Shown: positions 26,194-35,528 of the stretch, one piece after another | How positions within the stretch are numbered: position 1 is the first letter of the stretch | Layout of the letters: every line of letters begins with the position of its first letter | Assembly: GCF_011761495.1 (NCBI RefSeq) | Contig: NZ_JAASRU010000001.1 | Span: 1-64,000 of the forward strand | Direction: 5' to 3' | Source: Alkalibacillus almallahensis | GTDB taxonomy: Bacteria > Bacillota > Bacilli > Bacillales > Alkalibacillaceae | DNA length: 64,000 bases | Notes under the pieces: generated by a model | What the model was told of the DNA's origin: nothing | Databases searched by the model: none | Seen by the model: the letters and a program-made list of their open reading frames with translations, nothing else | Program-made: the position numbers and the translations under genes

Positions 26194-27136
26194 TCATTTA
26201 AAAAAATATTTTGATATTCGTGGTGGCGTTTTTGGCAAAAAGGTTGGAGCTGTCAAGGCTGTTGATGATGTGTCATTTACAGTTAATGAAGGTGAAATCC
26301 TAGGTATTGTTGGTGAGTCTGGTTGTGGTAAATCAACAACAGGAAAAGCATTGTTAAGGTTAATTGAACCAACAGAAGGCGAAGTGAAATTTAACGATCA
26401 AGATATCACGCAAGTCAATAGTGAGGAAATGCGGCAGCTTAGACGTGATATGCAGATTATTTTTCAAGATCCATATGCTTCACTAAATCCTCGTCATACG
26501 GTGGAAAAAATAGTAGCTGAACCCTTATTAGTTCATGGCATGACAAACGCGAAAGAGCGAAAAGAGCGTGTGAAAGAGTTGCTTGAGATTGTTGGGCTAC
26601 GTGCTTATCATGCATCACGATATCCCCATCAGTTTAGTGGAGGCCAACGTCAACGGATTGGAATTGCTCGTGCTTTAGCAAATAACCCTAAGCTAATTAT
26701 TTGCGATGAACCTGTTTCGGCTCTTGATGTTTCAGTTCAATCACAGATATTGAATTTGATGTCAGATTTACGAGATCAATTTAATTTAACTTATTTGTTT
26801 ATCGCTCATGATTTAAGTGTTGTGAAACATATTAGTGATCGAGTAGGCGTTATGTACTTGGGGCGCATGGTTGAGTTGGCAGATAAGGATGAATTATACG
26901 AGAATCCGAAACACCCATACACACAAGCATTATTGTCAGCTGTACCAGTAGCGGATCCTGACGAGACAGGTGAACGCATTATTTTACAAGGTGATGTACC
27001 TAGTCCTTCAAACCCACCGTCTGGATGTCCATTCCACACAAGATGTCCTCAGGCGATGGATATATGTCAAGAGGTTACACCGACGTTTCAAGATCATAGT
27101 GATCAACATTATGTAGCATGTCATTTATATGAATAA
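26168..27136 (+). CDS. dppF: Dipeptide/oligopeptide ABC transporter ATPase (DppF type)
   Basis: Second ATPase of the importer, 322 aa from the ATG at 26168, which follows AGGAGGTG by 7 bases and lies inside the end of dppD. Walker [11 protein letters not shown]-loop [15 protein letters not shown], signature FSGGQRQR, Walker [13 protein letters not shown] and FIAHDLS are present, and the C-terminal [14 protein letters not shown] extension. The frame is open further upstream only because it runs through dppD. Confidence 0.94.
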   Translation: MQEPILEVNHLKKYFDIRGGVFGKKVGAVKAVDDVSFTVNEGEILGIVGESGCGKSTTGKALLRLIEPTEGEVKFNDQDITQVNSEEMRQLRRDMQIIFQDPYASLNPRHTVEKIVAEPLLVHGMTNAKERKERVKELLEIVGLRAYHASRYPHQFSGGQRQRIGIARALANNPKLIICDEPVSALDVSVQSQILNLMSDLRDQFNLTYLFIAHDLSVVKHISDRVGVMYLGRMVELADKDELYENPKHPYTQALLSAVPVADPDETGERIILQGDVPSPSNPPSGCPFHTRCPQAMDICQEVTPTFQDHSDQHYVACHLYE

Positions 27137-27184
27137 ATGTGCTACAAATGTTATCTATAAAAAATCTATTTAGGGGGTAAAGGT

Positions 27185-28897
27185 ATGAAACTCAAGTTTT
27201 CCTTTTTGGTAGCCATGCTACTAACCTTATTTTTAGTGTTAGCAGCTTGTGGTGGCGATGATGGTGAAGATTCATCATCTGATTCTGGCTCGTCTGATGA
27301 TGGGCAATCAGAAGAACAGTCTGGTAATGATGGCGAAGAAAGTAGTGAAAGTGAAAGTGGCGATGAGGCTTCTTCTGGAGATGGAGAAGATATTCTTGTC
27401 TATGCACGCGGCGGTGATTCAGAAAGTCTAGACTTTGCTAGTACAACGGATGGTGAGTCATCTCGTGTCACTAAACAAATTTATGAGAGTTTGTTAGATT
27501 TTGAAAAAGAATCTTTCGAAATTAAGCCAGGCTTAGCACATGACTGGGAAGTAAGTGATGATGGCTTAACGTATACATTCCATCTTGAAGAGGGCGTTAC
27601 TTTCCATGATGGTACTAAATTTAATGCAGAAGCGGTTAAAACGAACTTTGATCGCTGGTCAGGTGCTGATGATACGTACGCATTTGAAGACGAAGGGTAC
27701 GCATATTCAATGTATGGCACTATGTTTGGTGGTTTTGACGGTGATGAAGGTCACGTGATTGATTCCATTAATGTCGTTGATGATCATCAGATTGAATTCC
27801 AACTTAAACGCCCATTAGGTTTCTTCTTACAAAACATGGCGATGAGTTACTTTGCGATTACTTCTCCTGCAGCTCTAGAAGAACATGGAGCAGCAATTAA
27901 CGAAAACCCTGTAGGAACTGGACCATTTAAATTTGTAAGTTGGGAAAGAGATAATCAAATTGAGTTAGAAGCATTTGAAGATTATCGCAAGGATGGTCAA
28001 CCTAAATTAGACGGTGTTGTGTTTGAAGTTATTCCAGATAACTCGTCTCGTTTAATTGCACTAAATTCTGGTGAAGTTCACATTATGGACGGTTTAAACC
28101 CAGATGATGCGGCAGGTGTAGAAGAAGATGATGCTACAACACTTTACACTCGTGCTGCAAATAATTTTGGTTACTTAGGCTTCCAGACTGAAAAAGAACC
28201 GATCAACGATGCAACGGTACGTCAAGCAATTAACCATGCGATTAACCGCGAAGAAATTGCTGAAGCAATGTACGCTGGTTATGCTCAGCCGGCTGTAAAC
28301 CCAGTTCCACCTAATTATTTGGGTTATAATGATGAATTAGAATTATACGAATATGATTTAGAACGTGCGCAAGAATTATTAGCTGAAGCAGGTTATGAAG
28401 ATGGCTTTGAAATTGATTTATGGACGATGCCCGTAGCCCGTCCGTATATGCCAGATGCTGAAACGGTGGCAACAATTATTCAATCAGACCTATCTGAAAT
28501 CGGTGTTTCTGTTAATATTGTGCGTGAAGAATGGGCGCCGTACTTAGAGAAAACAGCCGCAGGTGAACAAGAAATGTTCATGCTTGGCTGGTCAGGTACA
28601 AATGGTGATCCTGATTATTTCTTAAGTAGTTTGTTACATGGTGATAATGCTGGTTCAAGTAACCGTTCTTTCTATCAAAATGATGAAGTAGACGAATTAC
28701 TTGATCAGGCGAAAGTTGCAACAGATCAAGAGGAACGTGCTGAATTATACAAACAGACACAAGAAATTATTTATGAAGATTCACCAATGATTCCGCTTGT
28801 TCACTCTGAACCAGTTCTAGCTTCATTAAGTAGTGTTCAAAATTATGTACCACACCCATCAACAAGTGAATCACTTGCAGAAGTAGAATTAGAATAA
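27185..28897 (+). CDS. Peptide ABC transporter substrate-binding lipoprotein
   Basis: Extracytoplasmic receptor of the importer, 570 aa. The lipobox LAAC gives Cys22. Residues 23-66 are a linker of Ser, Glu, Asp and Gly. The rest is a cluster C (SBP_bac_5) domain with YESLLDFEKES, LAHDWEVSDDGLTYTFHLEEGVTFHDG and NPVGTGPFKFVSW. It lies between the ATPase and permease genes. A hairpin after it could raise its level over the permeases. Ligand not determined. Confidence 0.93.
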   Translation: MKLKFSFLVAMLLTLFLVLAACGGDDGEDSSSDSGSSDDGQSEEQSGNDGEESSESESGDEASSGDGEDILVYARGGDSESLDFASTTDGESSRVTKQIYESLLDFEKESFEIKPGLAHDWEVSDDGLTYTFHLEEGVTFHDGTKFNAEAVKTNFDRWSGADDTYAFEDEGYAYSMYGTMFGGFDGDEGHVIDSINVVDDHQIEFQLKRPLGFFLQNMAMSYFAITSPAALEEHGAAINENPVGTGPFKFVSWERDNQIELEAFEDYRKDGQPKLDGVVFEVIPDNSSRLIALNSGEVHIMDGLNPDDAAGVEEDDATTLYTRAANNFGYLGFQTEKEPINDATVRQAINHAINREEIAEAMYAGYAQPAVNPVPPNYLGYNDELELYEYDLERAQELLAEAGYEDGFEIDLWTMPVARPYMPDAETVATIIQSDLSEIGVSVNIVREEWAPYLEKTAAGEQEMFMLGWSGTNGDPDYFLSSLLHGDNAGSSNRSFYQNDEVDELLDQAKVATDQEERAELYKQTQEIIYEDSPMIPLVHSEPVLASLSSVQNYVPHPSTSESLAEVELE

Positions 28898-28910
28898 TAA
28901 GAGGAGGGAG

Positions 28911-28941
28911 GGTAGTAGAGCATACCTCTACTACCTTTCTT
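28911..28941 (+). terminator. Hairpin between the binding-protein and permease genes
   Basis: GGTAGTAGAG/CTCTACTACC 10-bp stem followed by TTTCTTC, an imperfect T tract. Probably a partial terminator or 3' stabiliser that sets a high ratio of binding protein to permease. Confidence 0.6.
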
Positions 28942-28999
28942 CAATTTATCAACTATAACTGGCTACATAGACAATGATGAAAGAACTGAGGTGGAAAAC

Positions 29000-30001
29000 A
29001 TGTTTGCCTATACGATCCGTCGCTTGTTAATGCTAATACCAGTATTATTAGGGATGACATTAATCGTTTTTTCAATCGTTCACTTGATCCCTGGTAATCC
29101 AGCTCAGGTTATCTTAGGTGAAACGGCGACACAAGAAGCGATTCAGCAATTAGAACAATCTATGGGATTGAACGAATCGTTTTTCACACAATATGGTTTT
29201 TATTTGGCTGATTTATTACAAGGTGACTTAGGCTCATCTTTAAGAACAAAGAGTGATATTAGTCATGAAATTTTACCTCGTATAGCTGCGACTTTTGAGT
29301 TAACTTTCTTTGCTATGTTATTTGCTATTATCATTGGTATTAATGCCGGCATTATAAGTGCTTGGAAGCAAAATTCGTGGTTAGATTTTGCTGCTATGAT
29401 TTTTGCTTTGGTCGGTGTATCAATGCCAATATTTTGGTTAGCATTGATGGAACAATGGGTTTTTGCCCAGGAATTAGGGTGGTTGCCTTCCTCTGGTAGA
29501 CAACCTAGCACCGGTCAAATCGAACCCATTACGCATTTCTATGTGATCGACGCTATTTTGCATTGGGATTTTGATCGCCTAATTCAAGTGCTTTCACATT
29601 TAGTTTTACCTGCTGTGGCACTAGGTACTATTCCAATGGCGATTATTGCTCGTATGACGCGTTCGAGTATGTTGGAAGTAATGAAATCAGATTACATTCG
29701 AACTGTAAGAGCTAAGGGTTCAGGACAATTTTTAGTTATTTATAAGCATGCATTACGAAATGCAACTATTCCAGTACTAACTGTGATTGGTTTACAAACA
29801 GGGGTTTTACTAGGTGGTGCTATTCTTACAGAAACAATTTTTGCTTGGCCTGGTTTAGGTCGTTATGTTTATGAGGCAATAAATCATCGCGATTATCCAG
29901 TGATTCAATCTGGTATTTTAGTTATCGCCTTTTTATTCGTTATGATCAACCTCATTGTTGATTTACTCTATGCATTTATTGATCCAAGGATTAAATATTA
30001 A
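29000..30001 (+). CDS. dppB: Peptide ABC transporter permease (DppB type)
   Basis: First membrane subunit, 333 aa. Six helices, the N-terminal family stretch RRLLMLIPVLLGMTLIVFSIVHLIPGNPA, and the ATPase-contact EAA-like loop in DYIRTVRAKGSGQFLVIYKHALRNA. The ATG at 29000 follows TGAGGTGG; the in-frame GTG at 28991 overlaps that site. Confidence 0.94.
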   Translation: MFAYTIRRLLMLIPVLLGMTLIVFSIVHLIPGNPAQVILGETATQEAIQQLEQSMGLNESFFTQYGFYLADLLQGDLGSSLRTKSDISHEILPRIAATFELTFFAMLFAIIIGINAGIISAWKQNSWLDFAAMIFALVGVSMPIFWLALMEQWVFAQELGWLPSSGRQPSTGQIEPITHFYVIDAILHWDFDRLIQVLSHLVLPAVALGTIPMAIIARMTRSSMLEVMKSDYIRTVRAKGSGQFLVIYKHALRNATIPVLTVIGLQTGVLLGGAILTETIFAWPGLGRYVYEAINHRDYPVIQSGILVIAFLFVMINLIVDLLYAFIDPRIKY

Positions 30002-30015
30002 GGGGGTTAGTTATT

Positions 30016-30948
30016 ATGAAGACAAGTGAAGAACAGCGCGAACAATTAGAAGACGAGTCACAAGTATATAACCCCAACCCTTATCAAGAAGAAGAGGATG
30101 TCGAAGCGATATCACCATGGAAAGATGCTTTAAAACAATTAAGAAAAAGTCCTCTAGCTATTACCGGTTTTTTACTCGTTCTCTTTTTTATTATTTTAGG
30201 ATTTGTTGCGCCATTTGTATCACCATATGAATTTGATGGGGATGACCCTATCAATCGGTTGCAACCCCCTTCGGCTGATCATTGGCTAGGAACAGATGAT
30301 ATAGGTCGTGATATTTTTACAAGACTAGCCTATGGGGCAAGAATTTCATTAATCACAGGCTTTACAGCTGTGACTGGGGCCTTAGTGTTTGGTACTTTAT
30401 TAGGGATTATATCAGGTTACTTTGGGCGCTGGGTGGATATGTTAATTTCAAGAATTTTTGATATTTTACTTGCTTTTCCTAGTATTTTACTAGCGATTGC
30501 GGTTGTGGCTATTTTAGGAGCATCTTTAACAAATGCCTTAATCGCTATTGCTATTATAAATATTCCCATCTTTGGTCGACTCGTTCGTTCTAAGGTAATC
30601 AGTTTAAGGGAAGAAGAATTTATTTTGGCCGCCAAGGCACAGGGGATGAAAAGAGGTCGAATATTACTTCATCATATTTTGCCGAACAGTTTAGCGCCGA
30701 TTATTGTTCAGGCAACACTTGGATTCGGGACAGCTATATTAGAAGCAGCTGCATTAGGGTTTTTAGGTTTAGGTGCACAACCTCCTACACCTGAGTGGGG
30801 GAAAATGTTATCTGATTCAAGAGATTTTATTCAATTAGCGCCGTGGACTTTGATTTTCCCTGGTGTGTCAATTATGCTTGTGGTGCTTGGATTTAATTTA
30901 ATCGGTGACGGTTTACGTGATGCACTCGATCCGAAAATGAAAAATTGA
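30016..30948 (+). CDS. dppC: Peptide ABC transporter permease (DppC type)
   Basis: Second membrane subunit, 310 aa. A hydrophilic, acidic N-terminus of about 40 residues precedes the OppC-type first helix (SPLAITGFLLVLFFIILGFVAPF). GTDDIGRDIFTRLAYGARISL and the EAA loop EEFILAAKAQGMKRGRILLHHILPN are typical. Last gene of the operon, closed by a hairpin. Confidence 0.94.
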   Translation: MKTSEEQREQLEDESQVYNPNPYQEEEDVEAISPWKDALKQLRKSPLAITGFLLVLFFIILGFVAPFVSPYEFDGDDPINRLQPPSADHWLGTDDIGRDIFTRLAYGARISLITGFTAVTGALVFGTLLGIISGYFGRWVDMLISRIFDILLAFPSILLAIAVVAILGASLTNALIAIAIINIPIFGRLVRSKVISLREEEFILAAKAQGMKRGRILLHHILPNSLAPIIVQATLGFGTAILEAAALGFLGLGAQPPTPEWGKMLSDSRDFIQLAPWTLIFPGVSIMLVVLGFNLIGDGLRDALDPKMKN

Positions 30949-30955
30949 GGATTGA

Positions 30956-30995
30956 TTTAAAGCCTAAAAGAGATGACACTCTTTTAGGCTTTAAA
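30956..30995 (+). terminator. Terminator of the dpp operon
   Basis: Perfect 17-bp stem TTTAAAGCCTAAAAGAG/CTCTTTTAGGCTTTAAA; the T tract is partly inside the stem. Confidence 0.78.
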
Positions 30996-31112
30996 TATGT
31001 GTTGGCAAATTCAACAATTTTATTAACGTTAATGGAATTAGTCGAGTGTGAAGATGTTATCATGTATACTGAAGGTAAATGATGTGATAACTAGACTTCA
31101 GAGGTGAAGATT

Positions 31113-32030
31113 ATGTGGGATAAAATACAAATTTTTGGATTCCAAGCCCTATGGAATCCAGAAATAATTATAATCACGCTTACGTTAGTGATTCTGTATT
31201 ATTTATTTACCGGACCATTAAAACATAAAGCGGGATTATCAGAAGCACCGACTAAAAAACAGAAAATATCAATGTATTCAGCATTAGCTATTTTCTATCT
31301 TGTAAAAGGATCGCCGGTTTATTTGATGTCACATATTATGTTGATGGCTCACATGGGACAGATGGCTATCTTATACTTGCTAACGCCGATTTTAATCATT
31401 AAAGGTATTCCAAAAGAGTGGTGGAGCAAGGTATTTAATGCTTCTGGGCTTAGACATGTTTTATCGCTGTTTACACGCCCGCTAATGGCTTTAGTGATGT
31501 TTAATTTATTATTTTCGATCTATCATATACCGTTAATTCTAGATTTTACTAAGTCTCATATCACTGTACACTGGGCTGTTACCATCCTTTTATTAGTTTT
31601 TGCTTTGTTTATGTGGTGGCCGATCTTTGGCCCATTAGAAAAGAGAGTGGAAATCAAGCCTTTATTTAAACTGTTGTATATATTTGGTGCTGGCATGTTG
31701 TTAACACCTGCTTGTGCATTAATTATTTTCGCTGATACACCGTTGTATGCGACGTATTCTCAGCCAGACGCCTTTATGCAAGCATTAGCACTTTGTGTAC
31801 CACCAAGTGTATTAAGTGGCATGAACCTCGGTGGACCACAAGTGTTCTTAAATATGGAACTTGTTAGCGACCAACAAGCAGCTGGTATTATCATGAAAGT
31901 TTCACAAGAATTATTGTATGGCGGAATTTTAGCTCGTCTTTTCTATAACTGGTTCCAAAGTGAAAATCAAAGAGGAATTGACCCGCTCCCGCAAGATTTA
32001 GAACAACAAGCAACTGTAGAGAGAGGATGA
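31113..32030 (+). CDS. ctaG: Cytochrome c oxidase assembly factor CtaG
   Basis: Membrane protein of 305 aa of the CtaG_caa3 family, needed for copper insertion or assembly of the caa3 oxidase. Seven or so helices with the conserved His in MSHIMLMAHMGQM, SIYHIPLILD and HWAV. The ATG at 31113 follows GAGGTG; the in-frame GTG at 31104 overlaps it. It is separated from ctaBCDEF by the dpp operon. Confidence 0.93.
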   Translation: MWDKIQIFGFQALWNPEIIIITLTLVILYYLFTGPLKHKAGLSEAPTKKQKISMYSALAIFYLVKGSPVYLMSHIMLMAHMGQMAILYLLTPILIIKGIPKEWWSKVFNASGLRHVLSLFTRPLMALVMFNLLFSIYHIPLILDFTKSHITVHWAVTILLLVFALFMWWPIFGPLEKRVEIKPLFKLLYIFGAGMLLTPACALIIFADTPLYATYSQPDAFMQALALCVPPSVLSGMNLGGPQVFLNMELVSDQQAAGIIMKVSQELLYGGILARLFYNWFQSENQRGIDPLPQDLEQQATVERG

Positions 32031-32036
32031 CAATGA

Positions 32037-32492
32037 ATGCCGTTTTTACCAACCATTAGTACCGTTTTTATTGTATTGAGTGCCATCTTAGTCGCGATTG
32101 GTTGGGTGTTAATTGCGAATGGTAAAGCAACTGCTCATAAACGAACGATGATTGCTGCAGCGATTTCCGCCTTAACATTCTTTATACTATATGTTTCAAG
32201 GACAATTTTCCTCGGGAATCAGACATTTGGCGGTCCAGATGATATGCAAATTTATTACACGAGTTTCCTAGTGTTTCATATTATCTTAGCGACAACAGGT
32301 GCTGCTTTTGGGATTGTAACGCTTTATTTAGCTTTCAAACGCCGTATCAGTAAGCATAGAAAAATAGGTCCAGTAACTGCAATTATCTGGTTTTTCACAG
32401 CAATTACAGGCGTTATGGTTTATTTATTATTATATGTTTTATATGATAGCGGCCATAGTACAAGCTTATTTCGAGCAATTTTTGGTGGTTAA
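32037..32492 (+). CDS. DUF420 family membrane protein
   Basis: Integral membrane protein of 151 aa with four or five helices and family His residues in AHKRTM, FHIILA and KHRKIG. DUF420 (YozB-type) genes often accompany cytochrome oxidase assembly genes; the 6-base gap after ctaG supports one transcript and a role near the oxidase (inference). The ATG at 32037 is used because the ATG at 32033 runs into a stop after eight codons. Confidence 0.88.
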   Translation: MPFLPTISTVFIVLSAILVAIGWVLIANGKATAHKRTMIAAAISALTFFILYVSRTIFLGNQTFGGPDDMQIYYTSFLVFHIILATTGAAFGIVTLYLAFKRRISKHRKIGPVTAIIWFFTAITGVMVYLLLYVLYDSGHSTSLFRAIFGG

Positions 32493-32498
32493 TAAACA

Positions 32499-32541
32499 AG
32501 CTCCCTTTTAGGTAATGATTTACCTTAAAAGGGAGCTTTAT
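32499..32541. terminator. Bidirectional terminator
   Basis: AAGCTCCCTTTTAGGTAA/TTACCTTAAAAGGGAGCTT nearly perfect long stem between convergent genes. Confidence 0.87.
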
Positions 32542-33600
32542 TTAGATCTTCACACGCCATTTTATAATTCCTGCCTCACGAGCCGAATTGAAAATGATAA
32601 CCACAATTGGACCGATAAAGAATCCGAGGATGCCTATTAATTGTAGTCCGATATACATAGCGATGAGTGTTGGTAATGGTTTTAAGCCAATATGATGCCC
32701 CATCACTTTAGGTTCAACAGTACGTCGAATCGCGAGCAGTACAATCGCTAAGACTCCAAGTTGAATTCCCATTAGTGTGTCACCAGCTAGGAACATATAA
32801 ATGGACCAAGGACCTAAGATTATAATAGACCCTATAATCGGTATCAGGTCTACAGCCCAAATAATAATTGACATCAAAAGCGCAATTTCAGGCGTTATAA
32901 ATATTAATGCTACAAGCGTAACAGAAAAGATAATTAAACTGACTAAAAATTGAGCTTTAAAGAAGCCAAGAAGTACATAGGCCAGTCGGTTATTCATGAA
33001 TTTAAACTTTTCTTGAGTTTCGTCTGTCATCAAATTATACATTTTCGTTCGGAGAGTAGGTAAATCCAACATGAATAAGAAAAGTGCAATAAGATAGACG
33101 ATAAAACTGATTAAGAAGTCGGGTATATTAAGAATGAATTGTGCTACCTGATCTATTTCAACATAATCCATGATTTGTTGCTCTACGGATTGTAAATGCT
33201 GAATCGAAGTTTGTTCAACTTCTTGAACGAATTGGTTAGGCCAATCTTCCGTAAATGCATTAATATTATCTTGCATATCGATCAACATATCTTCGACTTC
33301 TTCGATATATTCAGGAGCGTTTTCAGTTAGTTTCACGACTTGGCCAATTGTCTTCGTAACCGTATATGTACCAATTGTCGCAGTGACAGTTAAGAAGATA
33401 AAGAAGACAATGGTAACCGCCATCGTTCGTTTTAAATTAAGTCGGTTCATGAACCAGCTCACGCCAGGATTTAATAAAAGAGCTGTAAAAAGAGCTAATA
33501 TAAGTGGAATTGAAATAGGTAAAATAAAGTAACCGACGATGATCGCTATGATAGCCAAGAAGATCAACGTCCACTGTTTTTTAGATAAATATTTAAACAA
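32542..33600 (-). CDS. AI-2E family (PerM-type) transporter
   Basis: Polytopic membrane protein of 352 aa: two N-terminal helices, a long charged amphipathic segment at about 85-150 (EEVEDMLIDMQDNINAF onwards), then five or six helices ending in IGPIVVIIFNSARE. This is the layout of the AI-2E/YdiK/YtvI superfamily, whose cargo ranges from signals to ions. The start is TTG at 33600 with AAAGGAG 12 bases upstream. Cargo unknown. Confidence 0.88.
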   Translation of the reverse strand: MFKYLSKKQWTLIFLAIIAIIVGYFILPISIPLILALFTALLLNPGVSWFMNRLNLKRTMAVTIVFFIFLTVTATIGTYTVTKTIGQVVKLTENAPEYIEEVEDMLIDMQDNINAFTEDWPNQFVQEVEQTSIQHLQSVEQQIMDYVEIDQVAQFILNIPDFLISFIVYLIALFLFMLDLPTLRTKMYNLMTDETQEKFKFMNNRLAYVLLGFFKAQFLVSLIIFSVTLVALIFITPEIALLMSIIIWAVDLIPIIGSIIILGPWSIYMFLAGDTLMGIQLGVLAIVLLAIRRTVEPKVMGHHIGLKPLPTLIAMYIGLQLIGILGFFIGPIVVIIFNSAREAGIIKWRVKI

Positions 33601-33727
33601 TGGGAATAGTGTCTCCTTTCATACATTTATAGAATGATTATAACATAGTAAAGTAGAATTTATGCTTGTTTGACTCAAAATTCTGATTATTGAAGCCGTT
33701 TGAATAAAAAATGGAGACTTATGAGGG

Positions 33728-33761
33728 AAAGGTGACCAAATAGACTATTTGGTCACCTTTT
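33728..33761 (-). terminator. Terminator of the YugN-like gene
   Basis: Perfect 15-bp stem AAAGGTGACCAAATA/TATTTGGTCACCTTT with a 3-base loop, directly after the minus-strand stop. Confidence 0.8.
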
Positions 33762-33766
33762 AATTA

Positions 33767-34144
33767 CTATTGTTGTGATTGTTCTTCTTTGAACTGTTGT
33801 AAATCTTCTTCTACTTTGCTTAAAACTCGTTCACTACGGTCAATGACGTTATTAGGAAAATCTTCATCACCGTATTCTACACCATGTGGATAATAATGCT
33901 TTCCAAGGAGTGGTGGTAGTAACTGAATTAAAGCAGTTCCTTTGTCAACATCACCCTCAATTGCAATTCCACGCAATCTTAGATAATAAGTAATATTTTT
34001 TTCAGGTGATTCAATTTTCAAATCATATGTGGCACGTTCATAATCCCATTGACCAGCAAGAACGAAGCCGTTTTGTTCTAAAACATGGGTTAACGGTTGC
34101 TGTTTAACAACAGTCTCATCAATTGAGAACTTTGTAATTTCCAT
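33767..34144 (-). CDS. YugN-like family protein
   Basis: Cytosolic 125-aa protein of unknown function. Typical stretches are the N-terminal FSIDETVVKQQPLTHVLEQ, WDYERATYDLKI and LLPPLLGKHYYPHGVEY. The ATG at 34144 follows GAGGTG; the in-frame GTG at 34153 overlaps that site. The C-terminal 25 residues are Glu/Gln-rich. Confidence 0.85.
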   Translation of the reverse strand: MEITKFSIDETVVKQQPLTHVLEQNGFVLAGQWDYERATYDLKIESPEKNITYYLRLRGIAIEGDVDKGTALIQLLPPLLGKHYYPHGVEYGDEDFPNNVIDRSERVLSKVEEDLQQFKEEQSQQ

Positions 34145-34328
34145 TATGGTCACCTCTTCTAAATTCTTCTCATCAAATTCATCATATTATGAAATCAACA
34201 ATTTATCAATTATTAATCCCTAAATTCCATTGAGTTGTAACAATTTTATCAAATCGGGTGGTTCTTTATGAACTCAATTAGGTTGTATGTCGTAATATAC
34301 CATAAAGAGGATATAAGGAGGTAACTGT

Positions 34329-34688
34329 ATGTCACCGGTTCATTTACCACCAGAACTGCATCAATTTAAGCAATTTGTTGAAACGAGACCAGAGCTTATA
34401 AATTTAGTTCGACAAGGGCATTATACTTGGCAAACGTTGTTTAATTTATGGAAAGAAAAAGGGGAAGAAGAAGGCTTTTGGAAGCAGTTTGGCGCAACAA
34501 AAACAGAGACACGTCAAAGTAATAGTGATTATATACAAAACGTCTTAAAAAAGATTTCAGAAATTGATATTGATCAAGTTGAAAAGAATGTTAATCAATT
34601 AATGGGAGCTTTAGCTCAAATAGAACACTTATCAGATCAATTTAAACAAATGAAGAAAGGTCCGGACAAAAAACGATTTCCATTTTAA
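34329..34688 (+). CDS. ylbD: YlbD family spore coat-type protein
   Basis: A 119-aa protein matching the YlbD family, with LHQFKQFVETRPELINLVRQG, WQTLFNLWKEKGEEEGFW and a basic C-terminus KKGPDKKRFPF. Family members are listed as putative coat proteins. AAGGAGG precedes the ATG by 8 bases. It stands before ylbF as in B. subtilis, but ylbE is missing between them. Confidence 0.88.
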   Translation: MSPVHLPPELHQFKQFVETRPELINLVRQGHYTWQTLFNLWKEKGEEEGFWKQFGATKTETRQSNSDYIQNVLKKISEIDIDQVEKNVNQLMGALAQIEHLSDQFKQMKKGPDKKRFPF

Positions 34689-34744
34689 AGGATATTGGTT
34701 TTTCTGAATAATATTTGTTATGATGATGGTATGGAGGTGTGTAG

Positions 34745-35191
34745 ATGTTAGCGAACACGGAAGTTATAGAAGTATTAGAACAAGCAGAAAAGCTTGGTGA
34801 AATGATTAAGCAATCGGAAGACTATGAGATATATCAGCAACACAAACAACAATTATATGGTGACCCTGAGGCACAAAGACTCATGAATAACTTTCAACAA
34901 ATGAAAGATGATTATGAAGATGTGCAACGTTTTGGCCGTTATCATCCAGATTACACCAAAATTATGAAAGAAATACGAGAAGTAAAACGTGATTTGGATA
35001 TGCATGATACTGTGGCAGAATTCAAACAAAAAGAGACGCAATTACAATCATTTTTAGATGATGTATCAGAAATTGTAGCTGGTGCTGTAAGTCCGAACAT
35101 TAAAGCTCCACGTGATGGTGTTGCATTGAAAGACACGGGAGATAGTTGCGGTTGTGGCAGCGGCGGTGATTGCGGCTGTGAAGCCTCTTAG
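34745..35191 (+). CDS. ylbF: YlbF, subunit of the Y-complex (RNase Y specificity)
   Basis: Helical regulator of 148 aa. In B. subtilis YlbF, YmcA and YaaT form a complex that binds iron-sulfur clusters and adapts RNase Y, affecting competence, biofilm and sporulation. Seen are the Com_YlbF core (AQRLMNNFQQMKDDYEDVQRFGRYHPDY) and a Cys-rich tail CGCGSGGDCGC that fits the cluster-binding C-terminus. GGAGG precedes the ATG. ylbG follows after 20 bases. Confidence 0.94.
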   Translation: MLANTEVIEVLEQAEKLGEMIKQSEDYEIYQQHKQQLYGDPEAQRLMNNFQQMKDDYEDVQRFGRYHPDYTKIMKEIREVKRDLDMHDTVAEFKQKETQLQSFLDDVSEIVAGAVSPNIKAPRDGVALKDTGDSCGCGSGGDCGCEAS

Positions 35192-35211
35192 GTGAAATGG
35201 GGGAATCTTGA

Positions 35212-35499
35212 TTGTTCACAAAGCGACAGGGTTTAATCATCTGGTTTAAACATATTAAGCAAGCTAAAAAATTACGTCGTTATGGTCATTTAATTTATAC
35301 GTCAAAGCGTCTGAAATATGCTGTGTTATATGTGAACCAAGAAGATTTAGAAGATATAGAGGATGAGTTAAATGAATTATCTTTTGTAAAATCTGTTGAA
35401 CGTTCTCATAAACCAGATATAGATACGGCTTATCAAGGGATGTTGAATAAAACGCATGACCTTGAAGCTGAAATGGAAAGTTACTATAAAAGTGGGTGA
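35212..35499 (+). CDS. ylbG: UPF0298 / DUF2129 family protein YlbG
   Basis: Cytosolic 95-aa protein, function unknown. Family stretch KQAKKLRRYGHLIYTSKRLKYAVLYVN is clear. The start is TTG with GGGGGAA about 6 bases before it. The terminator stem begins inside its last codons. Confidence 0.92.
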   Translation: MFTKRQGLIIWFKHIKQAKKLRRYGHLIYTSKRLKYAVLYVNQEDLEDIEDELNELSFVKSVERSHKPDIDTAYQGMLNKTHDLEAEMESYYKSG

Positions 35500-35524
35500 T
35501 TGTACTAACAATCACCCTTTTTTT
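35494..35524 (+). terminator. Intrinsic terminator overlapping the end of ylbG
   Basis: GGGTGATTGT/ACAATCACCC with a 4-base loop and T7. Confidence 0.95.
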
Positions 35525-35528
35525 GTGT

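Noticed and set aside
27192-27431. His-rich and Met-rich open frames within the binding-protein gene
   Set aside because: Shadows of the Asp/Glu/Ser-rich linker codons on the other frames.
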